From assembly GCF_028368995.1 (NCBI RefSeq), contig NZ_JAQNDL010000005.1:382501-446500 (forward strand): a stretch of 64,000 nt of DNA. Direction: 5' to 3'. The notes beneath the pieces were generated by a model. The model ran no database searches. It was not told where the DNA came from and saw only the letters and a program-made list of their open reading frames with translations. The stretch comes from Nannocystis bainbridge. GTDB taxonomy: Bacteria > Myxococcota_A > Polyangia > Nannocystales > Nannocystaceae. Positions 1 to 8,617 of the stretch are shown piece after piece. The translations under genes and the position numbers were made by a program. The first letter of the stretch is position 1. Each line of letters begins with the position of its first letter.

Positions 1-81
1 ATCTTGAGACTAGCGGCAATGTCTACACATTGGCCCGAGACGCCGCGAGCGACAGCGAGTTCGCCTGCTTGTTCGTCGACG

Positions 82-117
82 TCGCGGGCGACGGATCGGT
101 CGATCCGTCGCCCGCGA
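82..117. terminator. perfect 17-bp inverted repeat downstream of the lipase gene
   Basis: The arms at 82-98 and 101-117 (TCGCGGGCGACGGATCG and its reverse complement) are perfect, with a 2-base centre. The repeat lies 14 bases beyond the stop of the leftward lipase gene, where a terminator would be expected. There is no T-tract, so it may instead be an RNA-stabilising hairpin. No gene is visible in bases 1-130. Confidence 0.5.
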
Positions 118-130
118 GCTCGCCCGCCGC

Positions 131-1174
131 TCAGGGGTGACCGAGGTCGGCGTAGGCGTTCCGCGACACCCGCATGTAGTTGGTCGGCGAGTGGTCGCCC
201 CACGAGAACGTCATCGGCGGCGACATCGACAGGTACAGCGCGTCCTTGGCACAGGCCAGCGCCCCGATCACGTTCGCCGTCAGCCGCGCCCGCAGCTCGC
301 GGTCGAGCCGCATCTCGTCGACCCATACGCCGTCGCGGCTCGTCGACACCAGCTGGCGACCGAAGTGCATGTAGCGCCCGACCGAGCGCGGCGGCATCTT
401 CGTGACGTAATCGTTCTCGTACATGAAGCGATACGTCTTGTCGCCGAACTGTTTTTCGAGGGTCCTGGCGAGCGTCGGGTCGGCGAACATCGCCGGGCCG
501 TAGGCGTACAGCCCGCGCACCAGCTTGCGCATGGGCGCGAACTTCGGGTCGATATAGATACCGGCCGTCGCCATACCGGCGAGCGAGCCGCCCGTGCTGT
601 GCCCGGTGATGTAGAGCGCCTCGAGCGTCGGCTTCTTCTTGCCGATCTGCTCGACCTCGCTCTCGGGCCGCTTCCCCGGCTTCTTCGGGGACAGCTCGAC
701 CAGCCGCTTGCCGAGCGGCTTGCCCGTGTACAACGCTGCCAGGAATTCGCGCAGGGTCGGCCACAGGGCCATGCCGCTGCGATAGAGCCCGCCGTGCGCC
801 GAACCGACCGACGGGAACGGCACCATCGTGCCCCGCGGATCGGTGAGCCAGCGGATGATGTCGTCCTGCTCCACGCCGCGGAGCGTCAGGATCCCGAGCT
901 TCTTGTCGGCGCTCTGGAACAGGTAGGCCGCCGCGTCGACGAGCACCGCGTCGTTGCGCACGCGGACGCCGACGACCTCGCCGTCGAGGCCCAGCTGACA
1001 CAGCCGGTCGGTGTACGTCGTCAGGCCGCCGTACGACCAGGCCGACGCGATCGACAGCACCTCCACGACGCCGTGGTCGTATTGACCCTCGTCGACGCCG
1101 TCGATCAGATGTTCCGCCAGATCGCCCTTCTTCTTGGTCCCCGGGCACTTCGTGAATGCATGTTCGAGCCGCAT
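131..1174 (-). CDS. class 3 lipase-like alpha/beta hydrolase
   Basis: The protein has 347 residues and no signal peptide. It carries the lipase nucleophile elbow GHSTGG near residue 195, in the context YITGHSTGGSLAGMA, as in fungal-type class 3 lipases (Lipase_3). An acidic residue in ENDYVTKMPP and a histidine in WGDHSPTNYM, both downstream, are good candidates for the rest of the Ser-Asp-His triad. An upstream LTLRGVEQDD stretch fits the beta strand and oxyanion loop that precede the elbow in this fold. Its expected role is hydrolysis of acyl esters; the substrate cannot be told. It stands alone, with a strong hairpin after its stop. The start at 1174 is the first ATG and gives a normal length for the family. 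Confidence 0.85.
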   Translation of the reverse strand: MRLEHAFTKCPGTKKKGDLAEHLIDGVDEGQYDHGVVEVLSIASAWSYGGLTTYTDRLCQLGLDGEVVGVRVRNDAVLVDAAAYLFQSADKKLGILTLRGVEQDDIIRWLTDPRGTMVPFPSVGSAHGGLYRSGMALWPTLREFLAALYTGKPLGKRLVELSPKKPGKRPESEVEQIGKKKPTLEALYITGHSTGGSLAGMATAGIYIDPKFAPMRKLVRGLYAYGPAMFADPTLARTLEKQFGDKTYRFMYENDYVTKMPPRSVGRYMHFGRQLVSTSRDGVWVDEMRLDRELRARLTANVIGALACAKDALYLSMSPPMTFSWGDHSPTNYMRVSRNAYADLGHP

Positions 1175-1474
1175 GTCTCGCCTCCGATCCGGGTATTGGG
1201 CTCCGGACTCGACCGAGGTTCATGGATCGACCGGATCGCGGTGCAACGATAAAAAGCGCGTCATGTCGGCCGCGCCGCCCGCGGTTCACATTCGAGCCAG
1301 GCGTCGCTCGCAATGGCCGTATCGGGCCGAGATTCGCTATGGGCCGCGCGCGAGCGCCCGGGTCACGCGACCGCCTGCGCGGCGGCCGGGACGGCGACCT
1401 CGATCGCGCACGCGGGGCGAGTCAGGCGCCTATGTCGAATGTCCCTTGGGACAGCTATGAACATGCGCTTTCGG
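1175..1474. other. intergenic stretch without a gene
   Basis: This 300-base region lies between the 5' end of the lipase gene and the 3' end of the HlyD-like gene. I see no convincing coding sequence. It holds one copy of the dispersed TGTCC-N4-GGACA palindrome at 1440-1453 and presumably the lipase promoter. Confidence 0.6.
1440..1453. repeat. dispersed palindrome TGTCCCTTGGGACA (copy 1)
   Basis: This is a perfect 14-bp palindrome followed by GCTATGAACATGCGC. It is intergenic, 22 bases beyond the stop of the leftward HlyD-type gene. It belongs to a family of eight sites in this window with consensus TGTCY-N4-GGACA. Confidence 0.75.
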
Positions 1475-2779
1475 TCAGCCAGCGCTCGCCGCGTCGACCA
1501 CGGGCGGGAAGCCGTTGATCTGGCGCCACACCTCGAAGCCGAGGCGGACCCGCTCGAGCAGCACCCAGCCGTTCGCGCGCACGCCCTGGCGCAGCCACCG
1601 GTGGTCGGGCCACGGCAGGTCGTCGGGATCGGGCAGCACCACCACGCGATAGCGACCGCTCTCGTCGGCCAGCGCGTCGACGAACTCGACGACGCCGCCG
1701 AACGTGCCGATCGCCACCGACGGCCAGCCGATGAACTGCACCGCCGGCCAGCCCTCGAACTGCAGGCGGACGTGCCGACCCGCGGAGATGAGCGGGCCGT
1801 CGCTGCCCTCCATCCACAGCTCGACCGCGCTCGTGTCCATGTCGGGCACGAAGGACGCGATCACGTCGCCGGCCGCGACCATGTCGGTCCCGTGGCGGCC
1901 GATGAGCTTCAGGATCGTCCCGTCGCGCGGCGCCACGATCTTCATCCGCTGCTGCCGCGCCATCCGGACCTCGAGCTGGATCAGGTCGGCCTCGGCCGTG
2001 GCGAGCGTGCTCTCGGCCGACGCCACCGAGCTGCGCGCCTCCTCGATGATCGCCCGCGCGCTGGTGTCGACCGCGTCGGCGGTGGCGTCGAGCGCCCCGA
2101 TCTCCCGCAGCGACGCCCGCAGCGAGGCCCGCGACGAGTCGAGGTTGGCCTTGCGCGTGGCCGCGTCGAGCCGCGCCAGCTCGAGCTCGCGGGTCGACGC
2201 CAGCCCCTCGTCGAACATCGCCTGCGTGCGCGCGAGGTTGAGGCGGGCCGTCTCGGAGGCCGACACCGCGGCATCGACCGCTCGCTGGGCCGCTTCCTGG
2301 CGGTCGCGACCGATGCGCGCGCGCAGCCCCGCCGACGACGACTGCGCCGTGCGGCTCAGCTCGAGCGTCGTGATCTTGGCCCGGTTGATGTCGACCGAGC
2401 TCTGGGCCGCCATCCGGCGCGCCTCGATCGCCATCCGCTCGCGCTCCAGCCGCGCCAGGATCTCCGGGTCGTTGTCGCTGATGTCGGCGATCGGCTCGCC
2501 AGCCAGCACGTGGGTGCCCTCCTCGACGTGCCAGGTCTGCAGGCGCCCGTCGATCGGCGCCTCGATCGCGGTCTGGCGGTCGAGCGGCGCGTAGGCGATC
2601 ACGCGCCCGTCGCCGGGCACGCTCTGCTGCCACGGCACCAGCGCCAGCGCGGACCCGAGCATCAGCAGCGCCAGCATCATCAGCCGGACCGCCAGGTCGG
2701 TGCCTCGCGGCTGCCGCACCGACAGCAGGCTGGGCCGCGACACGTCGTACGCCGGGACGATGTGCATGGGTAATTCCAT
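1475..2779 (-). CDS. HlyD-family efflux adaptor (membrane fusion protein)
   Basis: The protein has 434 residues from the ATG at 2779, which has an ACGAGG ribosome site just upstream; the open frame runs further back without coding character. A membrane segment at about residues 30-48 (VRLMMLALLMLGSALALVPW) is followed by a biotinyl-lipoyl-like half (DGRVIAYAPLDRQTAIEAPIDGRL), a long Ala/Arg/Glu-rich coiled coil at about 95-265, the second lipoyl half (MKIVAPRDGTILKLIG) and a beta-barrel region. This is the standard order of HlyD/EmrA-type adaptors that bridge an inner-membrane transporter to an outer-membrane channel. No ABC or MFS partner lies next to it, so its exporter must be encoded elsewhere. 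Adaptors of this shape often serve peptide exporters, but the cargo is unknown. Confidence 0.85.
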   Translation of the reverse strand: MELPMHIVPAYDVSRPSLLSVRQPRGTDLAVRLMMLALLMLGSALALVPWQQSVPGDGRVIAYAPLDRQTAIEAPIDGRLQTWHVEEGTHVLAGEPIADISDNDPEILARLERERMAIEARRMAAQSSVDINRAKITTLELSRTAQSSSAGLRARIGRDRQEAAQRAVDAAVSASETARLNLARTQAMFDEGLASTRELELARLDAATRKANLDSSRASLRASLREIGALDATADAVDTSARAIIEEARSSVASAESTLATAEADLIQLEVRMARQQRMKIVAPRDGTILKLIGRHGTDMVAAGDVIASFVPDMDTSAVELWMEGSDGPLISAGRHVRLQFEGWPAVQFIGWPSVAIGTFGGVVEFVDALADESGRYRVVVLPDPDDLPWPDHRWLRQGVRANGWVLLERVRLGFEVWRQINGFPPVVDAASAG

Positions 2780-3193
2780 GGGAGCCTCGTTCAGCGGTCC
2801 GCCGTCTCGCGCAGCGTCGTCAGCCCGGCGCTCGCGGCGCGCAGCAGAGGCGCGCGACCCGAACGCGAGGGCATGGGCGCGGAGATGGGAGACAGGTCGG
2901 AGTTCGTGGACATGGGCAGAGGGCTTCGCGGGTCGCTGCCTCGAATCGAGGCCGTGCGAAGCCAGGCCACGGGCCGCGGCGGCTCGGGCAGACAGAGACT
3001 TGGTGCTTCCGCGCGACTTCGGCGTTACTGCCGCTTCGATCCTGCGAGGACCCAAGGCGCGGCCTGACAGCGCATCGACCAGACGGTCCGACACGTGCCG
3101 ACGAATCATGAGTGAGGTGCGCGATTCACATGCTGCGGCGAACCAGCGACGAATCGTCGTTGGACGCGGCAGATCGGCTGCGCAGAGCGCAGC
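2780..3193. other. intergenic stretch without a gene
   Basis: The HlyD reading frame stays open through part of this 414-base region, but its translation is Arg/Ala-rich and lacks any domain. I treat it as the leader and promoter region of the HlyD-type gene. No repeats or other features were noted. Confidence 0.5.
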
Positions 3194-3541
3194 TCAGCAC
3201 CGACCGACCGGAGGCCCGCGCGCCTTGAGCGTCGCCCGTATGCCCATTCGCGGCGACGCGCTCGGCGCTGGCAACGGCCAGGGCGAGAACGCGTCGACCA
3301 TGGCCATCGCGACCTCGTCGGTCCGCGGCGGCAAGACCGGAGCGGTCTCGTTCCTGCGGGCCGAGTGATCGGGCGACTCTTGCTGGCGCGAGACGACCGG
3401 GACATCGTGCTGCCCGACCGAGCAGACCTCGTCGTCCGCGCCCTCGAGGATTCGCATGCGGGCGCCGGTGGTGAAAAGCAACGCGGTGGACACTGCGATC
3501 AGCAGCGCCAGCACGAGTCTCCAACCGGTCATCACACGCAT
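3194..3541 (-). CDS. small membrane-anchored or secreted hypothetical protein
   Basis: The protein has 115 residues. A clear N-terminal hydrophobic segment (WRLVLALLIAVSTALLF, about residues 7-23) is followed by a polar, proline-rich tail with two cysteines. I recognise no family. It lies upstream of the HlyD-type gene on the same strand but 414 bases away, so co-transcription is possible and unproven. The hydrophobic start followed by a soluble tail is the main argument that the frame is real; overlapping frames in this GC-rich DNA make this uncertain. Confidence 0.45.
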   Translation of the reverse strand: MRVMTGWRLVLALLIAVSTALLFTTGARMRILEGADDEVCSVGQHDVPVVSRQQESPDHSARRNETAPVLPPRTDEVAMAMVDAFSPWPLPAPSASPRMGIRATLKARGPPVGRC

Positions 3542-3673
3542 GAAAGCTGATCGAGCCTATCACAGGACAGGCGAAGCTGCTCGCACGAGCAGGCGATGAT
3601 GCGTGAGAAATTCCCGGCCCGGGCGCCCCGGAGCCCGCGTTTACGCATTGCTGCGGCGACAGCTTGCGGCGCG

Positions 3674-4723
3674 TCACCCGAACAGGCGTCCGATCATCGC
3701 GTCGTCGACCGGCGGAAAAGCCGGCTCGTCCTCCGGGTGCGTGGCGAGGTGAGCCGCGAGCGAGGCCTCGACGAAGCCGCACAGCGCCGCGACCGCGGCC
3801 GCAGCCCGGTCGTCTGCGCGTGCCTCTGCGCCGAGAAAAGGCTCGAAGCGCGCCGACGCGCCAGCGCCAGCCGGGGCCGGCCGCGCGCGGAAGCCCGCGA
3901 TCCGCGAGGTCCACGCCGGGCTGCCCGCCAGCTCGAGCACGACGAGCGCGCGCGGTCCGGCGAGGATCATGAAGTGGACTGCGCCCGGCGGACCCGGGAT
4001 CACGAAGGTCTCGCTCATCACCGCACACGCGGTCGCGCCGGAGATCCGCCGGACCTCGGCGCAGGCGTCCGCGATCGCCTCGATCATCGGCCGGGCCGCG
4101 CTCGACGGCGTCACCGCGAACCACGAGGCGGGGCCCGGTAACAGTTGCAGCGCCGCCTCGACCAGGCCGGCGAGGTCGATGCGCCCGCTGTCGAGCGCGC
4201 TCCGGATCAGTCGCACCACGGCCTCGGCGCTCGGACCGGGGAGCCGGCGGTGGACGTGAAACGCATAGAGGCCGTCGGCCGCCGCGTGGTGGGCCGAGCA
4301 CAGGTTCATCACCACCCACGCGGTGTCGACAGCCCACGCCGGCTCGCCGAACACCGCCAGATCGTCGGCGGTCGCGTCGGGCCATAGCCGCTCCAGCAGC
4401 GCCGGTTCGCCGCCCGCCGCCGCGAGGTACCGCGCCCCGGCGCGCCGCGCCTGCGCCCGCAGCCGCGTCACGTCGCCCGCCGCGTGCTCGAGCTCGGTGA
4501 GCGCTCGCCCGATCTCGGGGTCGTCGAAGCGCCGGGCCAGCGAGCTCGCCAGCGCCGCGTCGCGGGCCACCGGCCAGCGCTCCGAGTCGTACCCCTCCCC
4601 GTCGCGCACCGCCGTGCCCACGTAGCTCTCGGGCGGCAGACGAGCGAGCAGCGGCGCGAGCGCCTCGCGCGTCACGACCCCGTCGCGGACCAGGAAGAAG
4701 AACGGCCCCGGAGCATCCATCAC
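3674..4723 (-). CDS. conserved-looking hypothetical protein
   Basis: The protein has 349 residues, no signal peptide and no membrane segment, and I do not recognise the family. It starts MMDAPGPFFFLVRDGVVTREALAPLL and is predominantly helical and alanine-rich, with hydrophobic strands in the second half (GAVHFMILAGPRALVVLELAG). Codon use (G/C at third positions) is consistent with a real gene. It is divergent from the Nudix hydrolase gene. The 355-base gap between them holds a long inverted repeat. Confidence 0.6.
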   Translation of the reverse strand: MMDAPGPFFFLVRDGVVTREALAPLLARLPPESYVGTAVRDGEGYDSERWPVARDAALASSLARRFDDPEIGRALTELEHAAGDVTRLRAQARRAGARYLAAAGGEPALLERLWPDATADDLAVFGEPAWAVDTAWVVMNLCSAHHAAADGLYAFHVHRRLPGPSAEAVVRLIRSALDSGRIDLAGLVEAALQLLPGPASWFAVTPSSAARPMIEAIADACAEVRRISGATACAVMSETFVIPGPPGAVHFMILAGPRALVVLELAGSPAWTSRIAGFRARPAPAGAGASARFEPFLGAEARADDRAAAAVAALCGFVEASLAAHLATHPEDEPAFPPVDDAMIGRLFG

Positions 4724-4894
4724 CAGCCCGAGTCTACGCGACGCCCCGCAGCGAGCCCAGCAGCCCGCGCGCCGCCCGTGCGTCGTCGCTCGCGTCTACC
4801 CGAGCCTCTCCGGCGCGCCCGCGCTCGCCCCCCTGAGGCGTCCACGTCTGCGCCCCCTGCCGAGCTCGCTGCCTCGACCCCTCCGAGACATGAC

Positions 4895-4943
4895 TCGAAG
4901 GGCATGCCCGATCGACCATGACCGATCGGACATGCCCCTTCGA
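4895..4943. repeat. long imperfect inverted repeat between divergent genes
   Basis: The left arm at 4895-4914 pairs with the right arm at 4923-4943, with one mismatch and one bulged base; the centre is 8 bases. The right arm contains GGACATGCCCC, an 11-base word also present in the 17-bp palindrome at 8484-8525. Its place between divergent start codons suggests an operator or a shared regulatory element, but no regulator is identified. Confidence 0.6.
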
Positions 4944-5066
4944 ACATGCCCTCGTGGACATACTCATCCAGCGAGCTCCGGAGCGCGAGCGACCGGTCCC
5001 GCCGTGCCCGGCGCTGCCTGATCTCCGGCCGCGCCTGCCAGCGCCCCCTCGCCTGCCCGACCCGGC

Positions 5067-5072
5067 TACACT
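5067..5072 (+). promoter_or_regulatory. -10-like box (TACACT) of a possibly leaderless transcript
   Basis: TACACT matches the TANNNT -10 pattern and ends six bases before the ATG at 5079. That spacing would place the transcription start on or next to the start codon. There is no Shine-Dalgarno-like sequence in this spacer (GCGGCC), which supports leaderless translation. Confidence 0.4.
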
Positions 5073-5078
5073 GCGGCC

Positions 5079-5558
5079 ATGCCCAAGCAGAGCGCCGGCA
5101 TCCTGCTGTTCCGCGGCCATGGCCCCGACCTCGAGGTCCTGCTCGTCCACCCTGGCGGTCCGCTGTGGGCCCGCAAGGACGACGGCGCGTGGACGATCCC
5201 CAAGGGTGAGTTCACCGCCGACGAAGAGCCGCTCGCGGCCGCCCGCCGCGAGTTCGCCGAGGAGACCGGCGTCGCGCTCACCGGCCCCTTCCACGCCCTC
5301 GCGCCGATCCGCCAGCGCGCCGGCAAGGTCGTGCACGCCTGGGCCTGCCGCGGCGACTGCGACCCCGCCGCGCTGCGCAGCAACACCTTCGAGATCGAGT
5401 GGCCGCCGCGCTCGGGCCGGCGGCAGAGCTTCCCCGAAGTCGACCGCGCCGCCTTCTTCTCGCTCGCCGCCGCCCGCACCAAGATGAACCCGGCCCAGGT
5501 CGACCTCCTCGATCAGCTGGCCCGCCTGCCGGTCGCGCTTGACCCTCACGTGACGTGA
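5079..5558 (+). CDS. Nudix hydrolase
   Basis: The protein has 159 residues, typical of a single-domain Nudix enzyme. The Nudix box lies at about residues 46-68, beginning GEFTADEEPLAAARREF and continuing AEETGV. It has the glycine, the REF and the EExG that bind the metal. The start MPKQSAGILLFR and the strand after it match predicted NTP pyrophosphohydrolases of the YfcD/AP4A-hydrolase-like group. It should cleave a nucleoside diphosphate linked to another group; the substrate cannot be read from sequence. The start follows a TACACT box by six bases and lacks a ribosome site. The TipA-like gene follows on the same strand after 36 bases, so the two may be co-transcribed. Confidence 0.9.
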   Translation: MPKQSAGILLFRGHGPDLEVLLVHPGGPLWARKDDGAWTIPKGEFTADEEPLAAARREFAEETGVALTGPFHALAPIRQRAGKVVHAWACRGDCDPAALRSNTFEIEWPPRSGRRQSFPEVDRAAFFSLAAARTKMNPAQVDLLDQLARLPVALDPHVT

Positions 5559-5594
5559 GGCCCTATCCCTGTCGGCGAGGCGCGAGGCAACGCC

Positions 5595-6359
5595 ATGGCA
5601 CTCACCGTCAAACAGGTCGCGAGCATCGCCGGGGTCAGCGTCCGCACGCTGCATCACTACGACGAGATCGGCCTGCTGCGCCCCTCGGGTCGCAGCAGCG
5701 CCGGTTACCGGCTCTACAGCGAGGCCGACCTGTCTCGCCTGCAGCAGGTGTTGTTCTTCCGGGCGCTCGAGTTTCCGTTGCAGGAGATCTGCCGGCTCAT
5801 GCGCGACCCGGAGTTCGACATCGGCGCGTCGCTGCGGATGCAGCGGCAGCTGCTGCGCGAGAAGGCCGTCCGGCTGCAGAGCCTGCTCGTGGCCGTCGAC
5901 GCCGCCCTCGCCCGCCTCGGAGACGAGCGACCCATGACGAATGACGAGATGAAGCAGATGTTCGATGGTTTCGACCCCTCGGTCCACGAAGCCGAGGCGC
6001 AGCAGCGCTGGGGCGAGACCGAGGCCTACCAGGAGTCCAAACGCCGCGCCGCGACCTACGGCAAGCGCGAGTGGGAGGCGATCAAGCTCGAGGCCGACGC
6101 CACCTTCGCGCGGCTCGCCGAGCTCATGAAGGCCGGCGTCGCCCCCGACGCCGCCGACGCGATGGACGCCGCCGAGGCCCACCGCCAGCACCTCGAGCGG
6201 TGGTTCTACCCCTGCTCGCCCGCGTTCCACCGCGGCCTCGGCCAGCTCTACGTCGACGACCCGCGGTTCACCGCCAACATCGACAAGACGAGCCCGGGCC
6301 TCGCCGCCTACGCCGCGGCGGCCATCACCGCCAACGCCGGGCGCGCGGGCTCGGCATGA
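5595..6359 (+). CDS. MerR-family regulator with TipAS-like domain
   Basis: The protein has 254 residues. Residues 1-75 form a MerR winged helix (VKQVASIAGVSVRTLHHYDEIGLL, then AGYRLYSEADLSRLQQVLFF). The C-terminal half from about residue 115 matches the TipAS antibiotic-recognition domain: MKQMFDGFDPSVHEAEAQQRWG, the WYPCSPAFHRGLGQLYVDD region (here FYPCSP) and the terminal DPRFTANIDK. TipA-type regulators bind thiopeptide-like or other bulky compounds and then activate their own and drug-resistance promoters. Here the neighbours are a Nudix gene upstream and an ECF sigma factor downstream, with no obvious pump. Codon use is like its neighbours. Confidence 0.9.
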   Translation: MALTVKQVASIAGVSVRTLHHYDEIGLLRPSGRSSAGYRLYSEADLSRLQQVLFFRALEFPLQEICRLMRDPEFDIGASLRMQRQLLREKAVRLQSLLVAVDAALARLGDERPMTNDEMKQMFDGFDPSVHEAEAQQRWGETEAYQESKRRAATYGKREWEAIKLEADATFARLAELMKAGVAPDAADAMDAAEAHRQHLERWFYPCSPAFHRGLGQLYVDDPRFTANIDKTSPGLAAYAAAAITANAGRAGSA

Positions 6360-6511
6360 TCCGCCGGGGCGCGGCTGACCCGGCCGCGCCCCCCGAGCGA
6401 GCGAGCCCCGTCGCATCCCGAGCAGGAGAAACCCGCCGCGCGCGCCGAGCGCGGACCGCGACGATTTTTTCTGAGCCGTCTCCGAAGGCTCGTGCGACCT
6501 CTGTCCCCACG

Positions 6512-7132
6512 ATGCGAGCGCGGGTCGTGGGGAGCGACATCGAGCCAGCGCCGGCCGTGACGGCCGGGGCCGCGGCGTTGCTCGAGCTGGCGCGCGCCGG
6601 CGACCCGCGGACCGGCGAGGTCCTGTTCGACCTCGTCGGCGCCCAGGTCAATCGCCTCGTGTGGCGCGTGCTCGGGGCCGACGAGGACCACGACGACCTC
6701 GTCCAGGAGGTGTTCGTCGCCCTGCTCGCCGGCCTCACGCGCGTGCGTGAGGCCGACGCGTTGCGCGGGTGGGTGGCCGCGGTGACGATCAACACCGTGC
6801 GCAGCGAGATCCGTCGCCGCCGCGTGCGGCGATGGTTCGGCATGCAGGCGGCGCCCGACGACCTGGGGCACACGCCCACCGCCTCGCACGAGGCCCGCGA
6901 GCTGCTGGGGCGCACCTACGCCGTGCTCGGGCGCCTGCCCGCCGACGAGCGCATCGCCTTCGCCCTGCGCTTCATCGACGAGCAGCCGCTCGGCGACGTC
7001 GCCGCCGCCTGCAGCTGTTCCCTCGCCACCGTGAAGCGCCGGATCTCCGCGGCCCAGGCCCGGTTTCGCCGGCTCGCCGAGCGCGACCCGATGCTCGCCG
7101 AACACTTGCGCGAACTCGAGGTGCAGCGATGA
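6512..7132 (+). CDS. ECF RNA polymerase sigma factor
   Basis: From the ATG at 6512 the protein has 206 residues; an alternative ATG at 6356, overlapping the previous stop, would add 52 residues with no domain character. Region 2 is visible in DEDHDDLVQEVFVALLAGL and region 4 in LPADERIAFALRFIDEQPLGDVAAA, then the helix-turn-helix CSLATVKRRISAA. It should direct transcription of its own operon in response to release from the FecR-like partner encoded next. The next gene starts at 7129 inside this gene's last codons (ATGA overlap), which indicates translational coupling. Confidence 0.9.
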   Translation: MRARVVGSDIEPAPAVTAGAAALLELARAGDPRTGEVLFDLVGAQVNRLVWRVLGADEDHDDLVQEVFVALLAGLTRVREADALRGWVAAVTINTVRSEIRRRRVRRWFGMQAAPDDLGHTPTASHEARELLGRTYAVLGRLPADERIAFALRFIDEQPLGDVAAACSCSLATVKRRISAAQARFRRLAERDPMLAEHLRELEVQR

Positions 7133-8247
7133 CGGATCCCGTGCAGCGTCTGGCCCGCGAGGTCGCCCGCACTCTCGGCGACGGCCCGGCGCCGATCCGC
7201 CGCCAGCGCCAGCGCGCCGCGGTCGCTCGCCTCACGCGTGCGCCCCGGCGCGCGGCCCGGAGCGCGTGGTGGCTCGCGCCGCTGGTCGCCGCCGCCATCC
7301 TCGTCCTGGTGCTCGCGCGCCCGGCCCCCTCGGTCGCCCCGCTCACCGTCACGGTCGCCTCGCAGGCCGTCATGGTCGGCGCCCGGCTGGCCGCGCCCGA
7401 GCACGAGGCCCTGGTGCTCGAGTTCTCCGATCGCAGCCGCGCCGAGCTCAACCCCGGCAGCGCCGCGCGACTCACCCGGGCCGAAGCGACCCGCGTCGAG
7501 CTGCACCTCGAGCGCGGCGCCGTCGCCCTCGACGTGCAGCCCGCCGCAGGCCGCGAGTGGTTCGTGATCGCCGGCCCCTTCACCGTCGCGCTCACCGACG
7601 CCGCCGCCCGCGCGACCTGGGACCCCGAGATGCGCGCGCTGATCGTCGAGGTCCATCGCGGCAGCGCGAGTGTCGACGGCGCCGCGCCGAAGCATGTGAG
7701 CGCCGGCCAACGCCTCGAGCTGCGCGACCCGCCGGTCGTGGCTACCACCGCGGGTGACGCGAGCCCATCGCTCGACGCGACCACGTCGCTCCCGGTAGCG
7801 AGCGCGAGCTCATCCCGCGCCCCGACCGATCCGTCGATCCCGCTCTCGCGCGAAGCCACGAAGCCGCGCCCTTCCGGGTCACCGACCTGGATCGCGCTCG
7901 CCGACGCCGGTGATCACGCCGCCGCCCTCCTCGCCGCCGAGCGCCTCGGCTTCTCCTCTCTATTAAAAACTCTGGACGCCGAACGCCTCGACCTGCTCGC
8001 CCGCTGCGCCCGCTTCGCCGGCGACGGCCCGCGCGCCCGCGACGCCTTGCAGGCCCTGCGGCGCCGCTTCCCGGGCGACCCACGGGCCCGCACCGCCGCC
8101 TTCTTGCTCGGCCGCGTCGCCCTCGATCTGGGGCGCGATCCGGCGCATGCCCGCGAGTGGTTCACCACCTACCTGTCCGAAGAGCCAGACGGTCCTCTGG
8201 CTGGCGACGCCCGTCGTCGGCTCGACGAGCTCGCCCCGCGAAAATAA
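7129..8247 (+). CDS. FecR-type anti-sigma/transducer with TPR-like C-terminus
   Basis: The protein has 372 residues. The short cytoplasmic part (residues 1-42) would bind the sigma factor. One membrane segment follows (WWLAPLVAAAILVLVLA, about 47-63), then a FecR-like beta domain at about 75-200 (EALVLEFSDRSRAELNPGS, VELHLERGAVALDV, EVHRGSASVDG). A Ser/Thr/Pro linker at about 205-250 leads to a TPR-like helical tail (LLKTLDAERLDLLARCARFAG, then a region ending in YLSEEPDGPLAGDARRRLDEL). FecR proteins hold ECF factors at the membrane until a periplasmic signal arrives. The TPR-like tail is an addition to the usual layout. It overlaps the sigma gene by four bases. Confidence 0.85.
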   Translation: MTDPVQRLAREVARTLGDGPAPIRRQRQRAAVARLTRAPRRAARSAWWLAPLVAAAILVLVLARPAPSVAPLTVTVASQAVMVGARLAAPEHEALVLEFSDRSRAELNPGSAARLTRAEATRVELHLERGAVALDVQPAAGREWFVIAGPFTVALTDAAARATWDPEMRALIVEVHRGSASVDGAAPKHVSAGQRLELRDPPVVATTAGDASPSLDATTSLPVASASSSRAPTDPSIPLSREATKPRPSGSPTWIALADAGDHAAALLAAERLGFSSLLKTLDAERLDLLARCARFAGDGPRARDALQALRRRFPGDPRARTAAFLLGRVALDLGRDPAHAREWFTTYLSEEPDGPLAGDARRRLDELAPRK

Positions 8248-8617
8248 ATGAGCCGCCCATGAATCCGAGTTCGGCTGCTGCAGCGCCTCTTGCGGATTCG
8301 CCGGCCCCGACACCTGCCCGGGCGGCCTGACATCGCGACCCTACTTCGAGCTCTGGGAGGACGCCCCCGACGACCCAAAGGACATCGGCATCTGCGCGCT
8401 CCCGTGATCCGCACGACCGCGCGGCCAGGGTGACCCGCCGCAAGCTCGCCGCCGTCGCGCTCGCACCCCGGCGAATCATTCGCTGTCCCTCAGGACATGC
8501 CCCAATGAGCATGTCCTGAGGGACATTCAAGCATGCCATCCAATCGCCGGCGCGTGCATACGAGCCGCGCCAATTCACAGTCGCCGAAGCCCTGGCCATC
8601 GGGCATCCTTCCGGCCG
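8248..8617. other. intergenic stretch with a perfect palindrome
   Basis: This 370-base gap lies between the FecR-like gene and the next rightward gene. No convincing gene is present. Its main content is the 42-bp inverted repeat at 8484-8525. Confidence 0.6.
8484..8525. repeat. nested perfect inverted repeat, 17-bp arms
   Basis: Arms TGTCCCTCAGGACATGC at 8484-8500 and its exact reverse complement at 8509-8525 flank an 8-base centre. Each arm is itself a TGTCC-N4-GGACA palindrome, so the element can fold as one long hairpin or two small ones. It lies in the gap between the FecR-like gene and the 8618 gene and could be a terminator, a processing hairpin or a double operator. Confidence 0.8.

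Larger units (their letters stand above)
4724..5078. other. divergent intergenic region with CATGCC-type repeats
   Basis: This region separates two divergently read genes. No gene is visible. It carries an imperfect inverted repeat at 4895-4943 and several CATGCCC/GGACATG words nearby (4928-4938, 4943-4950 and 4954-4961). The Nudix -10-like box is at its right end. Confidence 0.6.

Noticed and set aside
4734..6416. A leftward open frame of 560 residues over the Nudix and TipA-like genes
   Set aside because: The rightward genes have complete family motifs; the opposite frame does not.
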